Positions 36,573 to 45,502 are shown, counted from the first letter of the stretch. The stretch: 64,000 nt of DNA from Leptothrix cholodnii SP-6 (GCF_000019785.1 NC_010524.1:4204001-4268000), one strand, 5' to 3'. The notes: generated from the sequence alone by a model not told the origin. Translations and numbers: made by a program.

Positions 36573-36657
36573 CCCAACATCTCCTCGTTGTTGCGAAAAA
36601 GCCGTCCACGATCTGGTCATCGGGACGGCTGTGCAGGCCTGTGGCTGCGTCGCGCGA

Positions 36658-36969
36658 TCAGGAAACCGTCGCCTCGTCGGTGCGCTTGTCGCCCTTGTTG
36701 TCGAGCCAGCTGACCGCGATCTTGTCACCGGCCTTGGCGCCCTTGACGTTGAACTGCAGGAACGGGTTCTTCGACACTGCCGGGCCCCACTGGGCGGTCA
36801 TCACCACCTTGCCGTTGTGGCTGGCGCTGACTTCGGTGATGTGCCAGGCCGGGATCACCTTGCCCGACGCATCCTTGCGCTGGCCGGTTTCCATCTCGTG
36901 GCTCATGAGTACACGCACGGTGGCCTTGTCACCGGCGACTTGGGCGCGAATGCGCATCGGATCTGCCAT
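36658..36969 (-). CDS. soxZ: SoxZ sulfur-compound chelating protein
   Basis: A 103-residue Ig-fold partner of SoxY. Features are MRIRAQVAGDKATVRVLMSHEMETGQRKDASGKVIPAWHI and a C-terminal WLDNKGDKRTDEA. SoxYZ holds the sulfur substrate while SoxAX, SoxB and SoxCD act on it. It has no signal peptide, as usual, since it is exported with SoxY. It lies 17 bases after soxY and 85 before soxA. Confidence 0.95.
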   Translation of the reverse strand: MADPMRIRAQVAGDKATVRVLMSHEMETGQRKDASGKVIPAWHITEVSASHNGKVVMTAQWGPAVSKNPFLQFNVKGAKAGDKIAVSWLDNKGDKRTDEATVS

Positions 36970-36986
36970 GTCTTGCTCCTTGAATC

Positions 36987-37445
36987 TCAACCGCCGCAGC
37001 CACCGAGGGTGACCTTGACTTCCTTTTGCGCAAACAGCACCTTGCCGTCGGCCATCATGGCCACGGCGAAGACGTTGGACGACTGGCCCATCTTCACGCG
37101 GGTGTTGAAGCTGGCGTCGATGGCATCGGTGACATCGAACATCGCCACCATCAGCGACGGGTTCTTCTCGACCAGCAGCAGCATGCGCTTGACGCCCGGC
37201 AGCGCGGTCGAGCAGCCGACCGGCACGACCGCGCCGTTTTCGGCGATGTCGGGGCCCTGGATCGTGACGTCCTTGCTCTCGGTCGGCGCACCGGCGCCCA
37301 GCGCCTTCATCAGTTCGGCCATGGTCTTGGCATCGAACGCGGCTTGCGCATAGGCCGCATGGGCCGCCGTGGGCAACAGGCCCAGGCTGCCGAGCATGGC
37401 GGCAACCGCAGCGCTCTTGCCGAGCATTTCGCGACGGGTTTGCAT
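36987..37445 (-). CDS. soxY: SoxY sulfur-carrier protein
   Basis: A 152-residue carrier with a Tat signal (QTRREMLGKSAAVAAMLGSLGLLP) and the essential swinging-arm C-terminus VTLGGCGG, whose Cys is the attachment point of thiosulfate. Another Cys is in VVPVGCSTALPGVKRM. The start MQTRRE at 37445 with GGAGTT upstream is preferred over an in-frame ATG at 37478. A 121-base gap separates it from soxD, which may hold a second promoter; no gene was seen in it. Confidence 0.95.
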   Translation of the reverse strand: MQTRREMLGKSAAVAAMLGSLGLLPTAAHAAYAQAAFDAKTMAELMKALGAGAPTESKDVTIQGPDIAENGAVVPVGCSTALPGVKRMLLLVEKNPSLMVAMFDVTDAIDASFNTRVKMGQSSNVFAVAMMADGKVLFAQKEVKVTLGGCGG

Positions 37446-37566
37446 CGTGGGAACTCCTTCGTGTGACGAGCAGTGCATGAATATTTTCCAAGGATCGATA
37501 CCGCACTGACAGAGGATCGACCCTGATGCCCCACCCGGTATGACGGGCGAGGCGCGTTCACTGCCT

Positions 37567-38634
37567 CTATTTCTTGGCGCCGGCGGCCAGCCAATTGGCG
37601 ATCAGTTTCGCATCTGCGTCGGGCAAGGTCTGTGCGGGCATCGGAATGGCCCCCCACACCCCTGTGCCACCGGACTTGATCTTGCCCGTCAGATACGCCA
37701 CCGCATCGGCGCGGCTGCCGTGTTTCTTGCCGATCTCGCGGAAGGCCGGGCCCACCAGCTTGGCGTCCACCGCATGGCAGGCCGTGCAGGTGTGCTTGGC
37801 CGCCAGGGCCAGCGCCGCAGCACCTTCGTCAGTCGCCTTGGCCACCACCGGCGCAGCGGCCAGGGTGGGCGCGGCGCCGGGCGGCCGGGTGGTGTCCACG
37901 CCGTGCTGCGCGCCGACCATGCGGGTCTGCTCGGCCAGGTTGCCGTGGGCGTTGCGGGCAAAGTCGGGCAGGAACGACGCCACCTTCGGCTCGGCTTCGC
38001 AGTTGCTCATGCAGGCCGCGACCTTGACGTCGGGCTTGGCCGCCGTCTTGAGGCCACGCCCCGGCCACATGCCGTGGTCGAGCGTCATGCCGTTGCGGTT
38101 GGGCATGCGGGCCTGGGCCTGCGCGATGGTCTGGTCCGACAGCACGAAACCGGCCGGCAGCACGTCACCCATGTTGAGCAGGTAGGCGGTGACGGCGTAG
38201 ACCTCGTCGGTCTTGAGCGACTTCGGCGCGGTCCAGGGCATGGCGCGGTTGATGTAGTCCCACAGCGTCGAGACGGTGGCCACCTTCATCAGCGTGGTGC
38301 GGCCCGGAAAGGTCGGGTCGTTCAGGCGCGCGACATGGCCGGTCTTGACGTCGTCGGCGGTGGTGCCACCCACCAGCGGCGAGAACACCTCGTTGGATTC
38401 GCCGAACACGCCGTGGCAATGGGCGCACTTGGCCTCCCAGACCTCCATGCCCTGCTCGACCGTGCCGGAGCCCTTGGGCAGGCCCTTGAAGTCGGGCCGC
38501 ACGTCGATGTCCCAGGCCTTGATTTCCTTCTCGGTGGCCGCACGGCCGATGCCCACGGCCGTCACCTGCGCCAGGCTGCCGGCCGCGGCCAGCGCCAGAA
38601 CGGCCGCTGCGAGCCACTTAGGAGAGCTGGACAT
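37567..38634 (-). CDS. soxD: SoxD dihaem cytochrome subunit of sulfane dehydrogenase
   Basis: A 355-residue periplasmic cytochrome. Its signal peptide is WLAAAVLALAAAGSLAQ; the first haem site CAHCH is near residue 70 within WEAKCAHCHGVFGESNEVF, and the second CTACH near residue 283. It takes electrons from the molybdenum subunit SoxC during six-electron oxidation of the SoxY-bound sulfane sulfur. Its start overlaps the soxC stop by 17 bases, so the two are coupled. Confidence 0.93.
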   Translation of the reverse strand: MSSSPKWLAAAVLALAAAGSLAQVTAVGIGRAATEKEIKAWDIDVRPDFKGLPKGSGTVEQGMEVWEAKCAHCHGVFGESNEVFSPLVGGTTADDVKTGHVARLNDPTFPGRTTLMKVATVSTLWDYINRAMPWTAPKSLKTDEVYAVTAYLLNMGDVLPAGFVLSDQTIAQAQARMPNRNGMTLDHGMWPGRGLKTAAKPDVKVAACMSNCEAEPKVASFLPDFARNAHGNLAEQTRMVGAQHGVDTTRPPGAAPTLAAAPVVAKATDEGAAALALAAKHTCTACHAVDAKLVGPAFREIGKKHGSRADAVAYLTGKIKSGGTGVWGAIPMPAQTLPDADAKLIANWLAAGAKK

Positions 38635-39991
38635 TCTTCACCTCGCCACTTTCCTGCACCAGCCACGACTGGATCGAGTTGTTGTGATAGATCGAGCGCG
38701 TGCCACGCACCGCGCGCAGCTGCCGATAGCTCGGCTGCACGTAGCCGGTCTCGTCGGTGGCGCGGCTCTGGATGATGGCGGGTTTGCCGTCCCACACCCA
38801 GTCGATGTTGAAGCGGGTCAGCGCCTTGCTGAGCACCGTCTCGAGCCGGGCCGGACGCCAGTTGCGCCCGCCGTCGACCGACACGTCGACCTTCTTGACC
38901 TTGCCGCGGCCCGACCAGGCCAGGCCGCTGATGTTGTAGAAGCCCTTGTCGAGCAGCACCTGGCCGCCCGAAGGCGTGGTCACCACGCTCTTGCACTCCT
39001 GGATGCTGGTGTACTGGCGGTGCTGGCCGCCGGGCATCAGGTCGATGTAGTGCACCGCCTCGTCCTTGCTGCCGTAAGGCTGGTCACCCACCTCGATGCG
39101 GCGCAGGTACTTGACCCAGCTCACGCCCTGCACGCCCGGCACCACCAGACGCAGCGGGTAGCCGTTTTCGGGCCGCAGCATCTCGCCGTTCTGGCCGTAG
39201 GCGACCAGCACCTCGCCCGACTCGATCAGCTCCATCGGGATGGTGCGAGTCATCGACGAACCGTCGGCGCCTTCGGCCAGCACGTAGCGGCCGCGCTTGT
39301 AGTCGACACCGCACAGGTCGAGCAGGATCTTCAGCGGCACGCCGGTGAACTCGCTGCAGCTGAGCATGCCGTGGCTGTACTGCACCGTGGGCACGGCCAC
39401 GTTGCCCCATTCCATGCCGGTGTTGGCGCCGCATTCGATGAAGTGGAAGCGCGACACCGCGGGCAGCCGCATCACCTCGTCCATCGTGAAGACCTTGGGC
39501 GTCTTGACGAGCTGGTCGTCGCTGCCGTTGATCATCAGGCGGTGCTTGCTCGGATCGACGTCCCACCAGCCCTGGTGGTGGCGCTCGAAGTGCAGGCCGC
39601 TGGGCGTGACGATGCCGAACAGGCTCTGCAGCGGCGCGAACGACACCGACGACTGCGCCGTCTGCGTCAGCCCCGGGCTCGGCCGGCGCTGCACGTTGGT
39701 CTCGAACTTCGACGGCTTGCCGTAGCCGTCGGTGGCCACCGACTGGCCCAGCCCGGTGCTGTGCGCGGGCAGCTCGAGGATGTTGGGGTCGCCGCCCGCG
39801 TGGGGCAGCGGGTTCGACTGCGCCAGCGCCAGCGGTGCGGCAACGGCCGCGGAGGCCGAGGCGAACGCGCGACGGATGAAGTCTCGCCGACCTGTCTTGG
39901 CTTCTTCGAACACCTGGCGCACGCCGGCTGGATCGATGAAGTTCTCGGGCGCCTTGATGAGGCGGCCGGAGCCTTGTTCGTGGGATGACAC
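38618..39991 (-). CDS. soxC: SoxC molybdenum subunit of sulfane dehydrogenase
   Basis: A 457-residue molybdopterin oxidoreductase of the sulfite-oxidase family. A Tat signal (GRRDFIRRAFASASAAVAAP) begins near residue 36. The molybdenum-ligating Cys is in LSCSEFTGVPLKILLDL at about residue 212, with HFIECGANTGMEW before it; the dimerisation domain follows (VDVSVDGGRNWRPARLE). With SoxD it lets thiosulfate go fully to sulfate without sulfur globules. The start is a GTG at 39991 preceded by AGGAGA; the open frame upstream shows no similarity. Confidence 0.93.
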   Translation of the reverse strand: MSSHEQGSGRLIKAPENFIDPAGVRQVFEEAKTGRRDFIRRAFASASAAVAAPLALAQSNPLPHAGGDPNILELPAHSTGLGQSVATDGYGKPSKFETNVQRRPSPGLTQTAQSSVSFAPLQSLFGIVTPSGLHFERHHQGWWDVDPSKHRLMINGSDDQLVKTPKVFTMDEVMRLPAVSRFHFIECGANTGMEWGNVAVPTVQYSHGMLSCSEFTGVPLKILLDLCGVDYKRGRYVLAEGADGSSMTRTIPMELIESGEVLVAYGQNGEMLRPENGYPLRLVVPGVQGVSWVKYLRRIEVGDQPYGSKDEAVHYIDLMPGGQHRQYTSIQECKSVVTTPSGGQVLLDKGFYNISGLAWSGRGKVKKVDVSVDGGRNWRPARLETVLSKALTRFNIDWVWDGKPAIIQSRATDETGYVQPSYRQLRAVRGTRSIYHNNSIQSWLVQESGEVKNVQLS

Positions 39992-40222
39992 GGTTTCTCC
40001 TGGATGGACGTTACAGGCCGGCACCGGCCCGCAGGTGGCTGGCCACCTCACCTTATCTACATATAAGCACAGACCGATATTATAAAGTTGCAACCCGATT
40101 GCACTCGGTACAAACACGGGGGAGACCGCCAGGTGAACGCGAAAGCGTGGCCTCGGCGCATCACCGGACAGCTCGTCGAGCCCGTCACCGGACGTGATCC
40201 GGGTCAAGCCCGCCCGGCCGGG
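39992..40222 (-). promoter_or_regulatory. sox operon control region
   Basis: A 231-base gap before soxC with no gene seen. On the transcript side it contains an AT-rich block (40056-40088), an ATAA-N8-CGAT element (40063-40078), a palindrome with arms AGGTGGC/GCCACCT (40033-40048) and an inverted repeat TGCAA-N5-TTGCA (40089-40103). These look like promoter and operator elements; which protein binds is not known. Confidence 0.45.
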
Positions 40223-41047
40223 TCAGCCACCCAGCTGCCGATGCACCAGGCGGGCCAGCGCGGCCAGCTCCGCCGACGGCAAAACGCCCGTGAGCGCGTA
40301 ACCCAAGGCGCCGTCGCTCCAGTAGAAGCTGCGCTGGGCGCCCTCGCCGGCCTGCGTCAGCGCAAACGCGGTCGGCGCCGGGGCATGGGCCGCGGCCACC
40401 GCCACATAGAGCGTCAGGCGCTGGCCGTTGCGGGCCTCGTACATGAACTGGGCCCGGGCGATCGGCGCCGGTGCGGCCGGATCGGCGCCGGGCGGGGTTT
40501 CGCCGGCCGGCAGCAGACGACCGCCGACCAGGCTCCAGCCCTGCTCGATCAGCACCGGCACCCGCAGCGGCGCCCCCAGGCGCCGGCTCAGCCACTGCAC
40601 CAGGTGCTGCTGCTGCTCGGCCCCGACCTCGACCGGATGGCGCTGCTCGGGCGTGTAGAGCACGTGGGCCAGCGCGGCATCGCGCACATAGGCCGGCACG
40701 GCCTGCGACGGCGCGCCGGCCAGATCGACCGCACCGTCGAGCAGGGGCCGCGACCACCAGCCCAGGCCGACACCCAGCACCAGCAGCACGCTGGCGGCCA
40801 GCGCCTCGCGCCAGAGCCGGCGCGCCGGCCGCAGGGCGGCCAGCAGCTGCGGCGGCGCCGGCTCGTCGAGCACCTCGGCATGCAGCGCCTGCAACTGCTG
40901 GCGCTGCGCCTGCCAGGCCAGCACGCGCGCGGCCTGGGCCGGGTGCGCCTGCAGCCACAGCGCCACCTGCGCGGCCTCGGCCGCGGCCAGCTGGCCGTCC
41001 ACGTAGGCGTGCAAGGTGGTGTCGTCGAGGGGTTGATGGATGTCCAT
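40223..41047 (-). CDS. Anti-sigma factor (ECF partner)
   Basis: A 274-residue protein. The N-terminal zinc-finger-like anti-sigma part is LHAYVDGQLAAAEAAQVALWLQAHP without the usual HxxxCxxC ligands, one membrane segment (LAASVLLVLGVGLGWW, residues ~92-107) follows, and a ~160-residue periplasmic sensor part ends the protein. It lies 18 bases after the ECF sigma gene. By analogy it holds the sigma factor at the membrane until a periplasmic signal arrives; the signal is unknown. Confidence 0.8.
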   Translation of the reverse strand: MDIHQPLDDTTLHAYVDGQLAAAEAAQVALWLQAHPAQAARVLAWQAQRQQLQALHAEVLDEPAPPQLLAALRPARRLWREALAASVLLVLGVGLGWWSRPLLDGAVDLAGAPSQAVPAYVRDAALAHVLYTPEQRHPVEVGAEQQQHLVQWLSRRLGAPLRVPVLIEQGWSLVGGRLLPAGETPPGADPAAPAPIARAQFMYEARNGQRLTLYVAVAAAHAPAPTAFALTQAGEGAQRSFYWSDGALGYALTGVLPSAELAALARLVHRQLGG

Positions 41048-41065
41048 GGGGCCTGCTTCCAGGCG

Positions 41066-41608
41066 TTACTTGACCACACGCAGCGGCGCGGCCGTGGCTT
41101 GCCCGTCCATCAGCATGCGCAGCCGTTCACGGGCACGCGACAGGCGCGACATCACCGTGCCCACCGGCACGCCGAGCACCAGCGCGGCCTGTTCATACGA
41201 GAGTTCTTCGACGCACACCAGCAGCAGCACCTCGCGCGCCGGCGGGCTCAGGCAGGCGAGCGCCTTCTCGAGATCGAGCCGGGTCTGCAACTGCCGATGC
41301 GGCTCGTGCGCGCGTTCGTGCGACTGCTCGCGCTCGGGCGCGTATTCCTCGTAGAGGTGCTCGCGGCGGTCGCGCAGCTGGTTGAGGAAGAGGTTGTGCA
41401 TCAGGGTCAGCAGCCAGGCGCGCAGCGAGCCGGCGCGGTCCTGGGCATCGACGAAGGCGCCCGCCGCGGGTCGCCAGAGCAGCCACTTGCGGGCGGCCCG
41501 CTCCAGCGTGTCCTGCACCAGATCGTCGGCGCGCGCCGCGTCACCCGTCAGCAGCCGGGCGTAGCGGCGCAGCCGGGGCAGGTGCGGCAGGGCTTCTTCG
41601 ACACTCAT
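41066..41608 (-). CDS. ECF-type RNA polymerase sigma factor
   Basis: A 180-residue sigma-70 family protein. Region 2 is LPRLRRYARLLTGDAARADDLVQDTLERAA with SLRAWLLTLMHNLFLNQLRD; region 4 is LSPPAREVLLLVCVEELSYEQAALVLGVPVGTVMSRLSRARERLR. Between them lies a charged linker. It sits 36 bases after the COG4315 lipoprotein gene and 18 before its anti-sigma gene. Targets may include the divergent TDT gene or the adjacent sox operon. Confidence 0.88.
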   Translation of the reverse strand: MSVEEALPHLPRLRRYARLLTGDAARADDLVQDTLERAARKWLLWRPAAGAFVDAQDRAGSLRAWLLTLMHNLFLNQLRDRREHLYEEYAPEREQSHERAHEPHRQLQTRLDLEKALACLSPPAREVLLLVCVEELSYEQAALVLGVPVGTVMSRLSRARERLRMLMDGQATAAPLRVVK

Positions 41609-41644
41609 CGGCGCCTGGCTCGCAGCCCACCCGTCACGCCGCGA

Positions 41645-42034
41645 TCACGGCCTGGCCAGGCGCCAGACGTTGTTGAAGCCGTCGCCTGTCTTGTCGCCGG
41701 GCTTGCTGTCCTTGATCCAGAAGTACAGCGGCTTGCCCTTGAACGACCACTGCTTGGCGCCGTCATCGCGCGTGATGACGGTCCAGTCGCCCGCATCCTT
41801 GGCGTCGGCGGCGGCCATCAGGGGCGGCCAGTTGTTGGCGCAGGGGCCGTTGCAGACGCTCTTGCCGCTGGCGACGACGTCGCGGTCGAAGGTGTAGAGC
41901 GTCATCTGGTTGCTGCCGACCAGCACGCCGTCCATCGTCATCGCGGGGGCGGCGGGTGCGGGGGCCTGCATGGCGCAGGCACTCGCGATCAGGGTGGCGG
42001 CGGCAGCGGCGGTCCAGCGGATCCAGGATGTCAT
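41645..42034 (-). CDS. COG4315-type small lipoprotein (secreted repeat family)
   Basis: A 129-residue protein with a lipobox signal (AATLIASACAMQAP). The mature part has the COG4315 repeats: LVGSNQMTLYTFDRDVVASGKSVCNGPCANNWPPL, then GDWTVITRDDGAKQWSFKGKPLYFWIKD. The YxFxxD motif and paired cysteines are family marks. The function is not known; such proteins often travel with ECF sigma pairs. It is the first gene of the sigma operon. Confidence 0.85.
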   Translation of the reverse strand: MTSWIRWTAAAAATLIASACAMQAPAPAAPAMTMDGVLVGSNQMTLYTFDRDVVASGKSVCNGPCANNWPPLMAAADAKDAGDWTVITRDDGAKQWSFKGKPLYFWIKDSKPGDKTGDGFNNVWRLARP

Positions 42035-42141
42035 GGGAAGCTCCTCGTGAGTGGGTCGGTGACAACCGCTTGAACACCCCGGCGAACCGTCTTATTCCGG
42101 GCCGGCCGAAAAAAACTTCCGGCCCGGCCCCGGCCTCACAT

Positions 42142-42157
42142 ATTCGCCGTTGTTGAT
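42142..42157. promoter_or_regulatory. SoxR-like box before the TDT transporter gene
   Basis: The sequence is ATTC-N8-TGAT, 34 bases before the TDT start and in the region shared with the divergent sigma operon. Its first six bases and its TGATATT tail match the box at 27430. Confidence 0.4.
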
Positions 42158-42191
42158 ATTATGAAAAATTCACCCCCTTGACGTGGTCACC

Positions 42192-43208
42192 ATGCCCTCC
42201 TCCGCCCTCAAGTTCCTGGCCCCGGCCTGGTTTTCGATCGTGATGGGCCTGTGCGGCCTGGCGCTGGCCTGGCGTCGTGCGGCCGACCTGATGGGCGAGA
42301 TGGCGACCGGCTTCGCGATCGTCGCCGGCCTGCTCGCGCTGGCCGTCTTCGTGCTGCTGGCGGTGGCCAGCGCGCTGCGCATGGCGCGCCATCCCGAGGC
42401 CTGGGCCGAGGACCGCGCCCACCCGGTGCGGCACGCCTTCATGGCGGCGATGCCGGTTTCGCTGATCCTGCTAGCGACCGTGGCGGTGGCGCTGCTCGAG
42501 CCCGACCGGCAGGCCACGCCGGTGCTGTTCGTGCTGGTCGACGGCGCCTGGTGGCTCGGCAGCCTGGTGCAGTGGGGCGTGACGCTGTGGACGCTGTCGC
42601 GCTGGTGGCAGGGTAACAAGCCCGGCGGCCTGCAGTGGGCGGTGCTGACGCCGGCGCTGTTCATCCCGGTGGTCGGCAACGTGCTGGTGCCGCTGGCGGG
42701 CGTGCCGCTCGGCCACGCCGAATGGTCGGCGGCGCAGTTCGGCCTGGGCGTGATGTTCTGGCCGGTGGTGCTGGTGCTGCTGATGGTGCGCATCGCCACG
42801 CAGGGGCTGTGGCCCGACCGCATGCTGCCGGCCTCGCTGATCCTGGTGGCACCGCCGGCGGTGATCGGCCTGTCGGCGCTGCAGTTCGGTGCGCCGCAAC
42901 TGGTCGGCTGGGCGCTGTGGGGCGCGGCGCTGTTCTGCCTGCTGTGGGTGGCGATGCTGATGCGCCGCATCATCGCGCAGCCGTTCAGCATGGCGCACTG
43001 GGGGCTGTCGTTCCCGCTGGCGGCGTTCACCGCGCTGACCCTGCGGCTGGCCGAACCCGGCCACCTGCTCGCCGTGCTGGGGCCGATCCTGCTGGCGCTG
43101 TGCTCGCTGGTGATCATGGGGCTGGCGCTCGCCACGGTGCGCGGCCTGCGCCAGGGCAGCCTGCTGGCGCCCGAGCCGGTGGCGTCGATCCAGCCGGTCG
43201 GCAACTGA
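42192..43208 (+). CDS. TDT/SLAC1-family membrane transporter
   Basis: A 338-residue protein with about ten hydrophobic segments and the TDT-family opening FLAPAWFSIVMGLCGLALAWRRAA. The family includes TehA, malate permeases, plant SLAC1 anion channels and the fungal sulfite exporter Ssu1. Next to a sox cluster an anion such as sulfite is a reasonable substrate, but nothing in the sequence proves it. The ATG at 42192 was chosen over an in-frame GTG three codons upstream. The gene is divergent from the ECF sigma operon. Confidence 0.82.
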   Translation: MPSSALKFLAPAWFSIVMGLCGLALAWRRAADLMGEMATGFAIVAGLLALAVFVLLAVASALRMARHPEAWAEDRAHPVRHAFMAAMPVSLILLATVAVALLEPDRQATPVLFVLVDGAWWLGSLVQWGVTLWTLSRWWQGNKPGGLQWAVLTPALFIPVVGNVLVPLAGVPLGHAEWSAAQFGLGVMFWPVVLVLLMVRIATQGLWPDRMLPASLILVAPPAVIGLSALQFGAPQLVGWALWGAALFCLLWVAMLMRRIIAQPFSMAHWGLSFPLAAFTALTLRLAEPGHLLAVLGPILLALCSLVIMGLALATVRGLRQGSLLAPEPVASIQPVGN

Positions 43209-43336
43209 CCGCCCCGAAGCTGCCGATGCCCGACTGCGTGTGAAACTGCGCCGCTCGCGCATCGGCGGCCCCGGCGCAGGCCGTGCCCGCCCCCGCAGCA
43301 TCGACAATCGGCGCCGTCGACTCCGGAGCCCCTGCA

Positions 43337-45127
43337 TTGAGCCTGCCCACGCGCCCCTGGCCCTGCCGCATCCACCGCCACCGGCCCCGGCTGACGGTGC
43401 TTGCGGCCGCGCTGATGCTGGCCGGCGGTGCCTGCGCACAGGCCACGTCGGCGACTGAACACGCCGGGGCCGCGAGCGACACCGCGCCCGACGAGCGCCC
43501 CGCCGCGCCGGCACGGCTCGATGGCGCCCTGCTCGAGCGCCGCATCACGCTGCAGCTGCGCGACGTGCCGCTCGGCCTGGCACTCGATTCGCTGGCGGGC
43601 AGCACCGGGCTGCGGCTGATCCGCGATCGCGACGTGCGCACCGACGCACGCAGCACGCTGTTCCTGACCGATGCACGGGTCGGCGAGGCGCTCGAGGTGC
43701 TGCTGCTGTCGCAACAGCTCGCGATGCGCGCGCTCGACGGCCGCACCGCGCTGATCTACCCCAACACGCCCGCCAAGCAGCGCACCTACGGCGAACTGCA
43801 GGTGCGCACCTTCGTGCTGCGCCACACCGAGGCGGCGACGATGGCCACGCTGCTGAAGTCGCTGGTCAAGAGCCAGTCCATCGTGACCGACCCGCGCAGC
43901 AACACGCTGGTGCTGCGCGACACGCCCGAGGTGCTGCAGCTGGCCGAACAGCTGATCGCCATCAACGACCGGCCGAGCGGCGACGTCGTGATCGAGGTGC
44001 AGCTGATCGAGGTGAACCGCCAGCGCCTGTCCCGGCTCGGCCTGAGCTGGCCGACCAGCCTGAGCATCGCCACGCCCGCCAGCGCCACCACGCTGGGGGC
44101 CCTGCGCGCGCTCGGCGGCGACGCCTGGCTGGCCTCGCCGCTGGCGCTGGGCCTGAACCTGCAGCTGCAGGACATCGGCGCCACCGTCATCGCCAACCCC
44201 AGCGTGCGCGCCCGCCACAAGGAGAAGGCGCGCCTGCTGATCGGCGACAAGGTGCCGGTGATGACCACCCAGCTGGCATCCATGGGTGGCAGCGGTGCCA
44301 GCGCCGCGGCGCCGGCCACGACCGCCCCGGTGACGGCAGCGGAAGGTCAGGCGGGCCAGGCCGAACAGGCCGGTCAGGCCGGCGACGGCGGCACGGTGAT
44401 GTTCAGCGGCTCGGTGCAGTACATCGACGTCGGCTTCAAGCTCGAGGTCGAGCCGCAGGTCCATGCCGACGGCGATGTCGACCTCGACATCGACATCGAG
44501 CTCAGCCAGATCACCCAGACGCTCGACACCGACTCGGGCGTCGCCTACCAGCTGGGCGTGCGCCAGGCGCAGACCTCGATGCGCCTGCGCGACGGCGAGA
44601 CCCAATGGCTCGGCGGCCTGATCCGGCGCCAGGAGCGCGCCGCGATGAGCGGCCTGCCGGGCCTGTCGCAGCTGCCGGTGATCGGGCGGCTGTTCGGGCT
44701 CGAATCGCAGGACACGGCGGACACCGAGCTGGTGCTGGCGGTCACGCCGCGCATCGCCCGCCCGGTGCCGCCGCTGCCCGCCGGCGGCGCACTGGTCGAT
44801 GCCGGCCTCGACGCCCAGGCGGGCGCCAGGCCGATCCGGATGCAGGCCCCGTCGGCCGGCGAAGCGGCGGCCGGCCCGCTGGTGCCGATCGTGATCACGG
44901 GCAACAACCGCGCGGCCGGCGGTGCGGGCTCACGCGCGGGAGCCGGTGGCGCCGGCGGCATGGGCAGCCTGCCCGACCCGGCCACGATCGAGCCGATGCG
45001 CTCGGACATGCCCGGCCTGCCGGCCGTGATGCCGCGGCCGATGCCCAACCGCAACCTGCGCCAGTCGGCGCCTGCAGCGGCCGACGTACCGGCCGAGGCG
45101 CCGGACGACGCCGCCGCGCCACGCTGA
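43337..45127 (+). CDS. Orphan secretin (GspD/PilQ superfamily outer-membrane channel)
   Basis: A 596-residue secretin. After a signal peptide (LTVLAAALMLAGGACAQA) come N-domain repeats (RITLQLRDVPLGLALDSLAGSTGL and FVLRHTEAATMATLLKSLVKSQSIVTDPRSNTLVL), then the secretin core ending in MRLRDGETQWLGGLIRRQE, LPGLSQLPVIGRLFG and LVLAVTPRIARP. The core has a Gly/Ala/Gln-rich insert (EGQAGQAEQAGQAG), and a ~120-residue Pro/Gly/Ala-rich tail follows. The start is judged to be TTG with GGAG eight bases before it. No other secretion-system genes adjoin, so it must serve a machine encoded elsewhere. It converges on the mof operon. Confidence 0.85.
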   Translation: MSLPTRPWPCRIHRHRPRLTVLAAALMLAGGACAQATSATEHAGAASDTAPDERPAAPARLDGALLERRITLQLRDVPLGLALDSLAGSTGLRLIRDRDVRTDARSTLFLTDARVGEALEVLLLSQQLAMRALDGRTALIYPNTPAKQRTYGELQVRTFVLRHTEAATMATLLKSLVKSQSIVTDPRSNTLVLRDTPEVLQLAEQLIAINDRPSGDVVIEVQLIEVNRQRLSRLGLSWPTSLSIATPASATTLGALRALGGDAWLASPLALGLNLQLQDIGATVIANPSVRARHKEKARLLIGDKVPVMTTQLASMGGSGASAAAPATTAPVTAAEGQAGQAEQAGQAGDGGTVMFSGSVQYIDVGFKLEVEPQVHADGDVDLDIDIELSQITQTLDTDSGVAYQLGVRQAQTSMRLRDGETQWLGGLIRRQERAAMSGLPGLSQLPVIGRLFGLESQDTADTELVLAVTPRIARPVPPLPAGGALVDAGLDAQAGARPIRMQAPSAGEAAAGPLVPIVITGNNRAAGGAGSRAGAGGAGGMGSLPDPATIEPMRSDMPGLPAVMPRPMPNRNLRQSAPAAADVPAEAPDDAAAPR

Positions 45128-45159
45128 TCCGGCACGGGCCATGCGGCCCGGCGCGGATC
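45126..45159. terminator. Bidirectional terminator-like hairpin between secretin and mof operon
   Basis: GATCCG pairs with CGGATC, and inside them CGGGCC pairs with GGCCCG around an ATGC loop. It covers exactly the gap between two convergent stops. No U-run is present. Confidence 0.6.
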
Positions 45160-45439
45160 AGTTGATGCAGTCGAGCAAGGCCTTCTTGAGTTCCTCGCCG
45201 TTGAGGCCGCGGTCCAGCGTCTCCTTGCGGCAGGCGGCGAACTTGGCGCTGCGCTGCTGCATGTTGCGCGCGGTGACATGGCCGGCGGGCCTGGCCACGG
45301 GTGCCGAGGCACCGGCGGCGGCCGTGGCGGCCGGGGTCGCGGGCGCATCGGACACCGGTGCGGCGGCCTGCACGCTCATCACGGCGGCACAGCCGAGGGC
45401 GCAGACCAGGGAGGCAAGAATCGTTTGACGGGTCTTCAT
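45158..45439 (-). CDS. PsiF-like small periplasmic protein
   Basis: A 93-residue secreted protein. The signal peptide (ILASLVCALGCAAVMSVQA) is followed by an Ala/Pro linker and one PsiF-like repeat, KFAACRKETLDRGLNGEELKKALLDCIN, with a Cys pair likely to form a disulfide. PsiF of E. coli is phosphate-starvation induced with no known activity. It lies 63 bases after the SCO1-like gene and ends the mof operon; the link to manganese oxidation is positional only. Confidence 0.7.
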   Translation of the reverse strand: MKTRQTILASLVCALGCAAVMSVQAAAPVSDAPATPAATAAAGASAPVARPAGHVTARNMQQRSAKFAACRKETLDRGLNGEELKKALLDCIN

Positions 45440-45502
45440 GGGGAGGCTTTCGTGGAAGGGCCGTGCCCACGTCGGGGCACGCGCCGGTTGGGGTAAAGAA
45501 AC

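Noticed and set aside
38618..39991. Reading as a SorA-type sulfite dehydrogenase
   Set aside because: The partner is a dihaem SoxD-type cytochrome and both lie at the head of soxYZAXB, so SoxC is favoured.
40104..40222. Short frames upstream of soxC on both strands
   Set aside because: They have no start signals or family features and overlap likely promoter elements.
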